DNA of 64,000 bases, from the NCBI GenBank assembly GCA_963082975.1, contig OY720348.1, forward strand, positions 67,853,719 to 67,917,718. Direction: 5' to 3'. Position 1 is the stretch's first letter, and each line of letters begins with the position of its first letter. The stretch comes from Labia minor. Its lineage: Eukaryota > Arthropoda > Insecta > Dermaptera > Spongiphoridae. Positions 37,086 through 52,000 of this stretch are shown here, piece after piece. A program made the translations under genes and the position numbers. The notes beneath the pieces are model-generated. The model saw only the letters and a program-made list of their open reading frames with translations, was not told the origin of the DNA and did not search any database.

Positions 37086-40000
37086 ATGAGTCGTCGTCGA
37101 GTACACGAAGATGATGACGGATATGGTAATTAATTTTAATAATATATTTATATTTCATATAAATATTTTTTGATTTTCATAGATTTAGTTTTTTTTATTA
37201 AAATTATAATATATTCTTTGTATTAATTGTATTACTAAAACATTATTTGAGACATGAATTTAAATTTGAAAAATTACAAATTTTTATAAGATTCTTAGCA
37301 TTATTTTATATATTTTTCTTGTCAAATTTATTCATTCTCTATCATATTGTATTTATTTTTAAATTTAATTTTAGTTCTTTTTCAACCGGTTCTTTATTTT
37401 GATCTAGATTAATATATGCTCTCTTATCCTAGAATATTATTAATTTGAATTGTTTTTTATTCTTCTAGATCGTTCAAGGAAACGAAGAAAAATTACTGAA
37501 AGTCAGGAGATTGAGGACAGATTAGAATCATTAATCTTAAGAGTCGGAGAAAAGGTATTAAATTAATTATCTCTATCAATATAATTACGGTTTATTTAAT
37601 TAATGATTATTCTTTTAGAGTACTTCTTCATTAGAAAGCAATCTTGAAGGTCTTGCTAGTGTCTTAGAAGCTGATTTAAATTCATTCAGAACCAAAATTT
37701 TAAAAATTTTAACTGATTGTGCAATTAAAATGCCTGAAAAATGCACAATTTATACTACTTTAGTTGGCTTGCTTAATGTAAAAAATTATAATTTTGGTGG
37801 AGAGGTAACTTTGGATTTTATTTATTTATTTATTTATATAAAATTAAAATTATATCATTATTAATTTAAATTATGTTTATTTACAGTTTGTCGAACATAT
37901 GGTTAGAAATTTTAAAGACTCTTTAAAGTCATGTAAATGGGATTCCGCACGTTTTTTCTTACGATTTTTGGCAGATTTAGTTAATTGCCATGTTATAGCT
38001 GCAGGATCCCTAATGCAACTTTTAGATAATATGGTAGATGCTGCTAAAGAAGATGGTGTACCTCAGGTAAGAATATTTAACATTTATTTTATACATTTTT
38101 CATATACATTAATTAATTATAACTGTAATGAACATATCTTCACACTTACCGGCCTAAGAGACTGACTAACTTGGTATTATTTATAGTATCTATAGTAAAT
38201 ATTTAAATTTATTTTCATATAGACCAATGGTCGCAATTATATTTTGGGTATCGTGCCAAAAAGATGTTTCTGATCAAACCAATATTTTTGCGTGCCATAA
38301 AATAAAATAGTATTGAAATATCACAAATTAAAATTTACTTTTTCGTTTTATATTTTATTCAAAACTCATATATGTAATCCAAAAAAAAAACTAAACAATT
38401 AAAAATAATATATCAAAAATTAAACATTAAAAATCTACTTCACTTAGAAAGAAACACTATATTTTCTACTGTTGCCCAATATGAGATCTTTTTTGTATAA
38501 ATTGTGATGCTAAGTGGTCTATATTTGCTATGTAATTGGTTACTTTCAAAACAACACAAGCCTCGGAATTGTCACTAGCCATTCTGTTTATGGTTTTGGT
38601 TAAAATTAAATTCATTTGAGAAAATAAGAATTCGTAATAGTAAGTTGAAGGAAATACTCTTAATACAGCTATTGATAGCATTTTTAATGATGAAAACTGA
38701 TTTGGAAGACTTTGCCACAACTTTAGATCTTCATCGTCCATGTAAAATATTATATTCTTTTCTCTTAATTGATTTTCGTCTATTATTCTTAAATCGACAA
38801 ATTTTTCTCTTCAAATCAAACTGACTTGGAATTCTACCAGTTCACTTTCAAAATCATCAAAGCCTCTAGCCATCTAAATTCCCCGAAATTATTATCCGGA
38901 ATAAACTTGTCAGGATATCGAATAAATTTAATTAAATGTTCGATTTTTTTAATATGTTTTTTTTTCATATTTTTATAACGCGTGCCACGTAATTGCGATC
39001 ACTGATATAGAACAATAAGTTCATATGCAAAATTCTTTCAAAATATAAATATTTTTTTCTAGTCACAAAAATTAATAATCTCATACACATTTAGTACTGT
39101 CATGTATTTCACAATTAAATCTTATTTTCACAGTTTTAAATGAAATACAAAAAAAAACACATAAATTAGAGTTTTTTACTAAGAAGTTTAAAAAAAAAAA
39201 CATTATGTATTAATTATTTAAAATCTATATACAAACAATTATTTAAAATAATATAATTCTTCTTTTAATGATTTAATGGGCATTATATTAAATTGAAAAA
39301 CAAAATTTATATTGAATTTATTAAATTAAATTTTTTTTCTATTCTTATTTTAGGTTCGGAAAGATTGGTATGTTTATGCTGTACTTTCTACGTTACCTTG
39401 GGTTGGAAGAGAATTGTATGAAAAAAAAGAACAAGCACTTGATCATATGCTTGTTACAATCGAAGTTTTTCTTGGAAAAAGAAACAAGAAACATCATAAT
39501 GCTTTACGAGTTTGGGCTGATGATAACCAACATCCTCAAGAAGAGGTAATCAATTTTAAAACCGTAATTATTTTTATAAATTTTTTTTTTTAATAGAATT
39601 AAATTATTTTTGATTTTTAGTATTTAGACTGTCTTTGGGCTCAAATTCGGAAATTGAGACAAGATAATTGGGCAGAAAAACATATACCAAGACCATATCT
39701 TGCATTTGATAGTATATTATGTGAAGCTTTACAACATAATTTACCTACAATATTGCCACCTCCTCATCATGATTCTTATCAGTATCCTATGCCAAGAGTA
39801 ATTTTTCGAATGTTTGATTATACTGACTGTCCTGAGGTATATTCCAAATAAACTTTTCATTATAAAATTCAATTATTGAAATTATTTATTCAATTTTTTA
39901 GGGTCCAATTCTTCCAGGTGCTCATTCTATTGAAAGATTTTTAATAGAAGAACATTTACATCAAATAATTGAAATTAATATACTAGAAAGAAAAGATTGG

Positions 40001-43000
40001 TAAGTTTTATCTTTATAATTCTTATATAAATATATATATATATATATAATGTTGTTTTATCTTATTTTAGTGCTGCCCATTTATTAAATTTTCCATATAA
40101 AAATAAAATACCTCTTGACTACGCAATAGTAGAAGTAATGTTTGCAGAATTATTTAATATGCCTTCTCCACGATATTTGGAAATCGGATATGGCTCCATT
40201 ATGATTGAACTTTGCAAATTACAACCAAGTACAATGCCTCAGGTAATATATATTTCTTTATAATAAATTATTTTGTTATAAATCTATCTAAATTATATAA
40301 ATAATTATTTTAAAGGTTTTAGCCCAAGCTACTGAAATATTATTTTTACGAATCGATACAATGAATACGGCCTGTTTTGATAGGTAATTCTTTATTTATA
40401 TATTTATAAAATATTTGATATTTGTATTTACATGAAAATAATTAATAATATTGTTCGGTCACTTCCTTAATCTCCCGGTTCCTATACCTTTGGAATGATA
40501 AATAGATATTGGAATTAAGATAAGTTCTTAATCAAATAGTTCATACCTAGATTAATATATATGTACTTACCTACATTGACTTGGTATTTCATTTTTTTAA
40601 TATCGACGATTATAACAATAAATTTATATATTAAATTAAACTTAGACTTAATAATAAAAAAAATTAAATACTTAAATAATAATACCAATAATTCTAAATA
40701 CTAAATTAATTCAACAATTAAATTTAATTAATTAAAAAGAGAACAATGAATAAATTCTATTATAATTTTAACTTTATGAATTAAATATCTAAAATAATAA
40801 TAAAGATTAATTATGAAAATTCATTTAGAACTTTAGTTTATATTTAGTTCGTTTAAATCATAATTTAAAGCTTTATAAAATTCAAATTAACACTTTGCTG
40901 TTGTCATATCATGTAGCCAGCTCTAATAATTTAGTTTGTTATTTATTTGTTTTAAACTAGAACACTTAGTTAAATTTCGTCATTTTAAGTTACAATTTAA
41001 TTAATTTTTTATGTGTTGAAAATGTCGGCTGTTCATTCCTTTAACATTGGGAGTTAAATACCTGCTTTACGGGAACGACCAGTTCACATAGTAAACCCTG
41101 TCAGGCGCTTCTCAAAATCCCATGAATGTCACTCACATTTCACTATCACTACTTTGTACATTTTTAGTTTTTATTAAATGAATTTTACAAACAATATATA
41201 CCAAGTCAACAGAAAAATGGCATGAACAAATACTTTTATTTAATACTAAAGGCGCGCTCCAAATTAGGTCCAAAGGCAAAAACGGTTTTTTTTATTTGCC
41301 AATTTGTTATGACAACAAAAAAAAAATTAGTTTAGACTTAATTTGGATCGCGCCCTAAGATTCCTATATTCCAATAACATTTGTTTCTTATTAAGTATTA
41401 TAATAATAAATAAATACAATATTAACTTTTAACACAAAGTATTTATGTTTGGAAATATATATATTTTCAGATTTGTCAATTGGTTTTCATACCATTTGAG
41501 CAATTTCCAATATCGTTGGTCATGGGAAGATTGGGCATATTGTGTAGATTTTGATCCAGAACATCCACGGCCCAAATTCATTCGTGAATCTCTCCAAAAG
41601 GCTTTAAGGTAAATAAGACATATATAAAAAAATAATACTTATTATTCAAATTTCACATAATATATACATGTAATCTATACAGTTAATATTTCATAATAAT
41701 ATAACAGAATAAACTTATATATTTATGAATTTTACTGTTTTCCTTTTTTTTTTCAATGTTTTAATTTTAGTTTACACATTCTCCTTGTTAATGATAATAT
41801 TACTTTTAGAACATTCATAGAGAATTTAATGTAAAATAATCATATTAATTTCCACAACTTGTTAATTTATCCAAAATTTTGATTTATTCCTTTTTAATTT
41901 ATCAAAAAATTTATTTTAATTCTTTTTTTATATAGTAGAGAATCTTAATCATTTACAATATTTAAATATGAATATTATTATTTTGTAAAACTTAAACTAA
42001 TCTATAAGATATGAACATTTAATAAGAATTTAATAATAATAAAAAAAAAACCATTTATTAAGGAAAATGACCTTTATTTATTGAAAACTAGGTTATTTCC
42101 ATATTAAAGTAAAAGGGAAAAAAGGCCATTGCACTTAAAAAATGATAAAATAATTTTTCGACCACTTATTCGAGGGTGGGGTGAAAAGTTTCCGGCCTGA
42201 CCAAGAAAAACGATGTTTTTAAATTTTTTTTTTCTATATTTTTCACCTCACTCTCGTATATATATATATATATTAAATATATTTTAATAAATAATATAAA
42301 TTTTTAATTTGTTTTTAATAAAATTTCAGATTATCTTATCATCAAAGGATTCGAGATCTTGTACCAGAAATATTTGAAGATTTTGTCCCACCTATTCCAG
42401 AACCAACCTTTAAATACGCAGCTAGTGGGGCATGTGAGTATTATATTTAACTGGATTTTTTTAAATTTTCATCCCCATTCTGTTCTTTTGCATTATTTAC
42501 TAAAGTTAAAACTAAATGTCCTAAAGCGTCAAAATTATTATTATCATCAGACATTGGAGATTTTCCCTCTGCTAATTTCATTACTTTTTTTGAATCCAAT
42601 TTTTCTGATTCTATTTCCACTTTATCAGCTTTATCTTTATTTTCTGTTTCCTTATGTTTTGTTGTGAGAGTTGCATTTGACTTAAATGAATTAGAGTCAT
42701 TAGTCATATTTGTCAAATTATTGTTATTTTCTAAAATTGATACATTTTTTAGATCGTCTGTTTGGACAACTGAAATTAAAGGCGAAGATTCTTTGTTCAT
42801 ATCATTTTTAGTTATATTATTATCATCTTTATGAGAAAGTGTAGTTTCTAAATTAGTTGAAAAATTCCCAATATTTAAATCGCTTTTTGATACTTGTCGT
42901 TTTCCATTGGAAGTTATGGTCGCTGTTGTTGTTTCATGTGCTTCTAATTCCGTGACTTTGGCCTGTTCCACTTCTATAATCAATGTGGTTTCAGTTACAA

Positions 43001-46000
43001 GAGGCAAATTTATTTTACTTGAATAATCATTAATTATAGGTTGAACAGTTGATAATGGAATTTCTGAATTTGTAGTAGCTGCTTCATAAGGAACTTTATC
43101 TCCTTCATAATGTGGCAATTGAGCATTAATTGAATCTGGATAATCATTTGTAATTCGAGGAGATTCAATACCATCTGGAACTTTTTCATTTGGCGTCACA
43201 TATTGTTCAGTATTTTTATTTGACTCAATGGTCAAATGATCATTCTCTTCCGAACTATCCTCTGAACTAAGTAGGGATGCAGATGTAATTATGGGAGGTG
43301 TAGTCATTGTGCTTGTTAAAATACCATCCGAATGATATAATGGATCTGGTTCCGAGTATTCATAGAATTCAACCGAAGGCTTAATTGGACGTTTTTCATT
43401 TCTTAAAATTGATAAATCTGTTATTCCGAATTTATCTCTAAAATATTCTTCAACCACTTCTCGATATAATTGAACAAATTTCGGATGGTATAATTTATGT
43501 GCAAGTGCTTTGCTTAGTTCATCAACTGGATAATGATACAATTGGTTTTTGTCAGGTTGGTCTTTTTCTACAACTGGAGCAGCATCTCTATAATGCGATT
43601 TCAAACCATGTGCAGAGGTTGTATGATATTGTCTAATATACACTGGATCTCCTGATTGACTCAAATATTGTTCTGGTAAATGGTGAATAAAATGGCGTTC
43701 TCCATGAGGACCCTGAGCCACTACCGATCCTGCATCAGGCAATTGAAGTTGAACCTGGAGGAGTCCTGGCTTGAGTCGTTTCTGTTCTGGATGTCTCCCA
43801 TACCTAATAATAACAAAAATGGATTGTTTTTATATCGATTTTATAGTTAAGAAGATCTATTTCAGGGGTGTCTAAACTATGACCATTCGAGGGCCACATT
43901 GCAAAAAAAAAAATGCTGAGCCGCACATAAATATCATTTTCCATTTTTTTTTAGAACTATATTGAAAAAATTTAAAAAAGTCGGAAATATTTATAAGTCT
44001 GATCCCAATATCATTTTACCTTTTTTTTATTGAAAAATTTAAATATTTTCATAATTTGCGTTTGGGCCGCAGTTTAGATATACCCCTGATCTATTTTATA
44101 TTTCCATACTTACTTGCCATAATTATTCGAATATGCATGCCTGTAATACTCTCTTTGGTGTCTATCAAGAGCATGTCCTGGACTTTCTCGATGACCTAGA
44201 TTTGTATTTGAATCAGGTAAATTTTGGTATAATACCACACGTGCTATAGAAGGAGCGGAGTTTGTTCCTTTGATGCTTTTATCACAGCAGTTTTCTTTAT
44301 CTTCCGTTTTTTTAACTCTTATTGCTTGTATGCTTATCTAAAAAATTAGAAATAATATATTATATATATGTAAGTCGGTTTTTGAAATACAAGATTTTAT
44401 TTAATTCTAAAAGAATATACAAGCAAATATTAAAAATACATTCATAAATAATAAAATAATAATATAGAAATACAATACGTAAAAGAATAAATTAAATTAC
44501 AAGTTATTTTTAACCATTATATTGCGAACGATAAAACATAAATAATTAACAATAAAAATAAACAAACTAATTAATTTAAATTATAAAATGAATCCAGCGC
44601 CTCTAACGTTCCTTCACCCAAACATGCTTTAACACTATTATATATAAATATTTATAATTTACATATATAAAAACAAAAAATCTCTTTCTGAACATCCTAT
44701 CAAAGAACAGGGCCTATCAAGTCGTCTTTTATATTTTTATATAATAATAATAATAATACCTTAATCTATAATTGGAGTGGGTAATATATTTATATTTAAA
44801 TGTCTGCATTTAGATTTTTTTATTTTCATTCTTTAATTCGTATTCTTATTTATCCTCTTATTTTGTTTTAACTCATTTTTGTTTTTAATTTCTATCTAAC
44901 TCTAAAAAATTGTATTAAGGATATGTGGGTATTTTTAATTAATAAGATAATTCAAAATAAATAAATATAAAAATATTTTTCAACAAATTTATTAAATATT
45001 TAATATCAATATCGTTATTGGGTTAAAAAAAAGGTTTCTTTATTAGGACATCCAATATTATATATCCTAAACTTTATCGTTATTGTTAATATACATTATA
45101 AAAGGACTTTACAACTTTGAAAGCACATAGATTTTTATTGAAATTACTTACAAAATTGAGAAAGGTGTCATTTTATTACAAAACACTCCAAGTTTAATAT
45201 ATGATTGTCATTTTGGTTGTAAAGTCCTTTTATAATCACCCTGTACTCTATATAGTATTGTTAATAATCCTCTGAATAAAATATTTTTTTTTTAAGCAAA
45301 AAATAGTTTTTCGTCAACTAATGATTATACTATCAATAAACGAAAATGATGATTGAAATTAATTAGAAATTAATTTTTTCTTTTTTTTTTCTTTTGAATA
45401 TCATCAATTATTATTATTTGCTTAAGCTTCTAGCCAGTGAATGAATACCTCATTTGTTTTATATTATTATTATTTGATGTGAAATCACTGGATTCAATTC
45501 ATTTCAATTAAACAAACGAACTAGGTTACATTTATTCACACGGCCATTTGATTAACTGGATTTAATTTTCCTTTCATTTTCTTTTAATTATTTTAACAGG
45601 AAATTTAATATGAAATATAAAATTTTATCTTTAGGATCGCAGCTACATTTATTCAAATAATATAATAATATATTCTTTCAGTGTTTTTATATTATTATAC
45701 AATATGTATAATTTAATAATTATATTGTAATTTTAAAATCGAACTTATTTATTATAAAAAACAGATCTATAAAATAATATTTACATATTTTAATAATAAT
45801 ATTAATAATAATAATTATTAATATTGACAAAAATAGTTGAATTAAAATTATTACTCTGTTAGTACTAGAAATAATACTTTGTACTGGGAGCGATAACTTT
45901 TTTAAATTATGATTATAAGGCAGTGATTCTCAACCACTGTGCTGTGGTACTTTTCAGATTTTCAAAATGTTCCGCCAAATTTTACAAATGTAAAGTTCAA

Positions 46001-49000
46001 ATTAAGAAAATGTACTTATTTATTTTATATGCATGTAAAAAAAAAAGTAAAATGTTTTTGCGATCAGGCTCTTAAACATTTCCAACTCTTTTTCAATTTT
46101 TTCAATATGGTTCTAAAAAAAAAGGTAAAATGTAAATAACTTTCACACTTATCTTTTACTTTGTGTGCCGCCAAATTTTAAACCGTTAAAAGTGTGCCGA
46201 GGTAAAAAAAGGTTGAGAATCACTGTTATAAGGCTTCATCGCAGTGATTTCCATTCTTTCTGTACCGGCGCCTCCCTTTGGTTAAAAAAAAATTCTTGCG
46301 CCCCCCTTAATTTTTGTAATAATTTAATTCCATAAATACTCCTATAATATAGTAACCATATTGAAAAAAATCGAAAATGTTTAAGAGCCTTATCGCAAAA
46401 AATTTTACCTTTTTTTTTAAATAACCATATTGAAAAAATTGGACGACTCCTGTTATAGATTATTATAGATTTTAGAAAAAAAAAATTGGTTCTAAACATT
46501 CGCGCCCCCTTACAAAAGTCTCGCGCCCCCAGGGGAGTTGGACAACGCTGGACAAGTTGGAAAACGCTGCTTTAAAGTATATATAAAATATAGTCTAAAA
46601 AAATGTATATATTTATTTGTTATTTAAAAAAATTAATGTTTAATTAATGTTGGAAAATAATATATAAATACACATAATATTATTATGTTATTATTTTCAT
46701 TAAGAGAGAGGGCCAGAATAGATATCCATCTCTTTATGAATTATTTTTAATTACGTTACAAAAATTAATTTTATTTCCCAATTTATTTATTGTATATATA
46801 TATATATATATATATTGTCTCTAATATATTTGTTTATTATATAGAATAAATATATATTTTATTTTTTTAAATTTCATTAAAAAATAATAATAAACAAATT
46901 TTATTTAAATTAGTATTATTATATTTAATGTGAAAGTAACCAATTAAGCTTTCCTTTAAATGAAAGATATCCATGTGACAGCTTTCTATATTTTTTATTT
47001 TATAAAAAGACATTGCTACATTTTTTTATATTTAATATCATTTTGAGAGGTTAAAATATTCCCTTCACATTCCAAAAAATAATAAGTATCTGATATACCG
47101 AGTGACAGCTCGGTAATTTAAATAATATTAAAAAAATAATTATATTCTTTTGTAGACTTTTTCTATATTCTATTTAGGCATTACAAAAATCAAATTAACA
47201 AGCGCTTTAAAAAAAGGCATTTATTTTAATTGCCTTAATACTTATTGACACTTGGTGATGAATTAATTACTTTAAGGAGGAAAAAATAATAAGAATGATC
47301 CGACATATCGATTTTTCAATTCAAAAATCAAATAATACCTGAATTACTAAAAAAAATATCCTTGGAGCAGTTTTCGAGATTATATATACAGTATACCAGG
47401 GCAGGTCAATAAGTCCGTGACTTTTTGAATGAAACAGTTTTTTGTTTAAAATATAATTTTATTTTTCAACGTAGTCTTCTTTGTCACACTTCATCCAACG
47501 TTTCTCCAATTTTTTTATCCCTTCCAAAAAATATGATTTGTCAAAATAGGTATTTGTTTGTGAGATGATTTCATTGTTGAAGTCAAATCTCGTTCTGTCG
47601 AGGCATTTCTTCAGGTTTAGTAACAAGAAATAGTCACTCAGGGCTAAATCCGGAGAATAGGGCGGATGAGGGAGCAATTCGTATCCCAATTATAATGGAA
47701 ATTCACTTTTTTTTTAAATTTTCTTCTCCAATCACAAGGTAATCTGCTATTAATGGATGTCAAACAAAAACTAAAAAAAACCCAGCTTGTTCTAATTTCG
47801 GCAGGAGTCAGCTGATAGTTGACTGTTGACAGGAGCAATGTTGCTATTTCATTTAAAGACGAGAAATTTAAAAAGTCACGAACTTATTGATCTACCCTCG
47901 TACTATTATTGCTAGTATCGTATAATAAAATTAGATAGATTAGATAAGTAAGTATTTGAATTTAAGTTTTATCATGAATATCAATCAAATTCACATGCAT
48001 TATATGTGGGTTTTTTTTATATTTCTTTAATTCTTTCAAACTTCAATGCTATCTTTAATCAATGAGCAAAATAATAATGTGAACATATTTATTTTTTCGT
48101 TTGATTGTTTCTCATTGTATTTATAAAAACATTTTTATATTATAATACTAGAATTAAATTATTTACATACATATTACCAATATATATATATATATATATA
48201 TATCATAATTATTAGAAGAAAAATAATTAATTTTTTTTTTAAATAAAAATAAAATATCCTTACAAAGAAATAATCGTTTATATTCACTATATTTAGGGTG
48301 ACCATATTTTGAAAACACCAAATCGGGACATTTTACCATTTTTTTAAAATCAAATTGTTAAAAATTTAGAAAATATTCAAAAGCATAGTCCAGAAAACGT
48401 TTTACCTTTTTTTTTAACCAAATCAATCAATCAATCAATCAACAATCCCGGAAAAACCGGACGTTTTGGTCACCCTAACTATATTTATTATTCAAAAATA
48501 AAACAAACTTATATTTTAAAAAACAACAAATTTTTACTTTAATTTCTAAAATTACAATAATATTATAAATCATTTATGATTTAGAAATGATTAATTCTTT
48601 TATTTAGATATCAATTGACTTACTATTAGTAAAAAATTCACAATCCATCCAGCGCAGTTTTTCATAACGAAAATACAATTTTATTTTCTCAGAGGAAAAT
48701 CTTTAATTCTTGTCGGCACAACTTAAATCCGTAGACTGAAGAAATCTTCAGCCTTTGTTGATGTGACTTTCCTTTTCCCCTCCTCCACAAGGATGATTCA
48801 TTCGCTACCTTTTTTCTATAATACAATCCGTTAAATTTATTCTAATTTTTTTTTTAATTGTTTTTTTTATGTTTTTCTCACAATATTAAGTATTTAATCT
48901 TCAACTAATGTGTAAATGTGAAATATCATTAATTTAAATAAAAAAAAAAAACAAAAAAAAATTGATTTATATTTAGTATCAAATGTAGGGTGACCATATT

Positions 49001-52000
49001 TCGAAAACACCAAACCGGGACAAACGGTTTACTTTATTGTTTTTTTTAAGAACCAAATTGAAAAAATTTAGAAAAAAAAGTCAGAAATGTTTAAGAGCCT
49101 AGTCTCGAAAACGTTTTACCATTTTTTTTTTAGAACCAAATTGAAAAAAATTTAGAAAAAAGTCGGAAATGTTGAAGAGTCTAGTCCCGAAAACGTTTGT
49201 TGTTAAAAAATACAATTCAACTTGATATAAAATTGAAAGAATAATTAAAGTTAAAAATGGTTGTGTGGCTCTTGACAAATCAATTCATAGGAAGGGTAAC
49301 GTTTTACTTTTTTTTTTTTTTGAACCAAATTGAAAAAATTTTGAAAAAAGTACAAAATGTCCTAAATATTTAAAAACCGGGGCATTTTTCCGGACGCCGG
49401 GACAGAGCACCTAAAACGGGACGTTTGGTCACCGTAATCAATTGTTACTTTTCATTTTGTTCTTAAATTTTAAATCTATTTTTAAACAAATTCTAAATTT
49501 ATTGTTTCACATAGTTTAATCTTAGAAATTTTATAACATCTTAAACTTACTTAAGTGGATTCAGAGAAGGAATATTAACTAATAAGTATTTAATAGTCAA
49601 GTCTATCAGTCACTGAGTATCTTCTAATATTTATATGAAAATCATGATTATATAAATATTACTTATACATAGGGTGACCAAACGTCCCGTTTTTAGGTGC
49701 TCTGTCCCGGCGTCCCGAAAAATGTCTTCGGGACAGCTTATTGTCCCGTTTTTTTTTAAATATTTAGGACATTTCGTACTTTTTGTTTTAATTTTTACAA
49801 TTTGGTTCTAAACAAAGGTCAAACGCTTTCGGAACTAGGCTCATAAACATTTCTGATTTTTTTTTCTAAATTTTTTCAATTTGGTTCTAAAAAAAGGGAA
49901 ATTGTTTGTCCCCGTTTAGTGTTTTCGAAATATGGTCACCCTACTTATACCTAATAATACTAAGAAGAAAATTAACATATAATAGTCAAAGAAAAGTTGC
50001 CATAGTGTCAATAAATAATAATAAGACTAAATAAAAAATAAGAACCTAGCAGATGCTCAATATAATAATACAAAATAATAATCATTATATTTATTTTGGA
50101 TTTCTTAAAAAAATTTCAAATTAACTAGATAAAATATTAGTTATAAATTAATTAAAATTATATAGTTAAATAAAATTATCTAATGCTAGGGTGACCAAAC
50201 GTCCCGTTTTTAGGTGCTCTGTCCCGGCGTCACGAAAAAGTCTTCGGGACAGGCTATTGTCCCGTTTTTTAAACATTTAGGACATTTCGTACTTTTTTTT
50301 CAAAATTTTTTCAATTTCCTTCTAGAAAAAAAAAAGGTAAAGCGTTTTCTAGACTATTTATCCAATTCTTTAAATTATAAAAAAAAGGTAATTGTTCATA
50401 AAACGGGAAGCTTAAGGAATTTGGATGAAACTTTGCCAATGGATTCCTTTATTAATTCTAAAGAAACTTTCCTTATGCAATATTTCTCGGTCTCTTCTAG
50501 TTTACTAGATAAAAATGATTAATTTTTGACAGATAAACTAGTTATAAATGAGCAGCCATTTTATTGACTAATTCACTAATTATTAACTTATTCATTAATT
50601 TTCGGGTTTTGTCGGTTCGGTTTGGATATAGAAAAATTATTTAATTGATCAATTTTTTAATTTTCATATATCCAAATCGAACTGAAAAAAAAACACTGAA
50701 AATTAATGAAACCCTCTGTTGGCCAAATAATAAAACATGGTAGATAAATTGAGTGTTAATGATTAATATACAAATATTAATCATTTTTTTCTCGTAAACT
50801 AGAAGAGACCGAGAAATATTGCATAAGAAAAGTTTCTTTGGAATTAATAAAGGAATCCACTGGCAAAGTTTCATTCAAATCCCTGAGGCTTCCCGTTTTA
50901 TGAACAATTACAAAAAATAAATATATATAATTTAAAAATAATCTGAATTATTAATTACATGAAATATTTTACCTCCACAAGATAATATTAAATGGTCATT
51001 AAAAGTGAAAATATCGTTCTTTATTTGTGATATTGACTTATTGTGTTTGTTGATTGTCTCACTGATTGTCTTCTATTCGTGCAAGTCGAGCAAAGAACAA
51101 TAACATCTAAATTAAATAATAATTTCTCTTAAAGATCATGAACGTTAGGTAACAGATATAAATGAAAATGTAAATAATTTCATTGTTTTATCAAGTATAT
51201 ATATTTAATTGTTTTAATTTTATTTTTATTTATTTATTTGTTAATAACATCTTTAATGTGAAGTATGCTTTTTAAATTCTTGGTAAATTTTATTTGGGAT
51301 GTCAATAAGGAGTACACAGATGACTCAAAGAAAAAAGAACAAATCTTTATAAATATTCTGTCCGAGATAAATAATTGTATTTTTCATTTTATTTATTTAT
51401 TTATTTTTTTATTTTTTTAAATTTTCAAAATATCCAAGTTGATTTTTAATTACTTTTAAAAATATATTCATGGGGTGAAGAGGGTGAGGGGCACCCGGGC
51501 CGCGCAGCCGCCTTAAAAGTACTTATTCATTTTGTTTTTTTGATTTTTTTTCTATTTTTTCAATATGGTTCTAAAAAAAACTAAATTAACTTAAATTTAC
51601 TTTATCTTTTTTATTTGTAAATTCTTAACAACTTTGGGGGAAGAGGCGGCAAAATTATTCTTGCAACCGGGCGGCATATACCCTAGGAACGAATATATTC
51701 GTTCATTTATTTATTTGCTTGTAAAAATTTACATTTTTATAATAATACATGATATAGTTAGACAAATAATCAAAATAAATAATTTACAAGCCAGACTATC
51801 TCAACCTGAGGAAATTCTAAATAAATTTACATATATAATTTATTTTAGAAAGATCTCTTATACTGGGTCTGTTCAAAAGAAAAGGTGAATTTTGAATTTC
51901 CTCGCACTGTACACATTCGATTATTGATTTTTTTTGTTATGTTGGTACACATATGTTTCTCATTTGTTGATATTATCAGCCATTTTGGATTAGTAGTTTG

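Noticed and set aside
42359..42667. Plus-strand open frame of 102 codons
   Set aside because: It begins inside NCBP1 exon 11 and then runs antisense to the nested gene's last exon; composition is that of a shadow frame.
46236..46499. 87-codon minus-strand frame
   Set aside because: Lies wholly in a degraded hAT-like MITE.
3480..48202. CRISPR-like spaced repeats among the short repeated motifs
   Set aside because: Repeats are transposon arms or microsatellites with no regular spacer pattern; the genome is eukaryotic.
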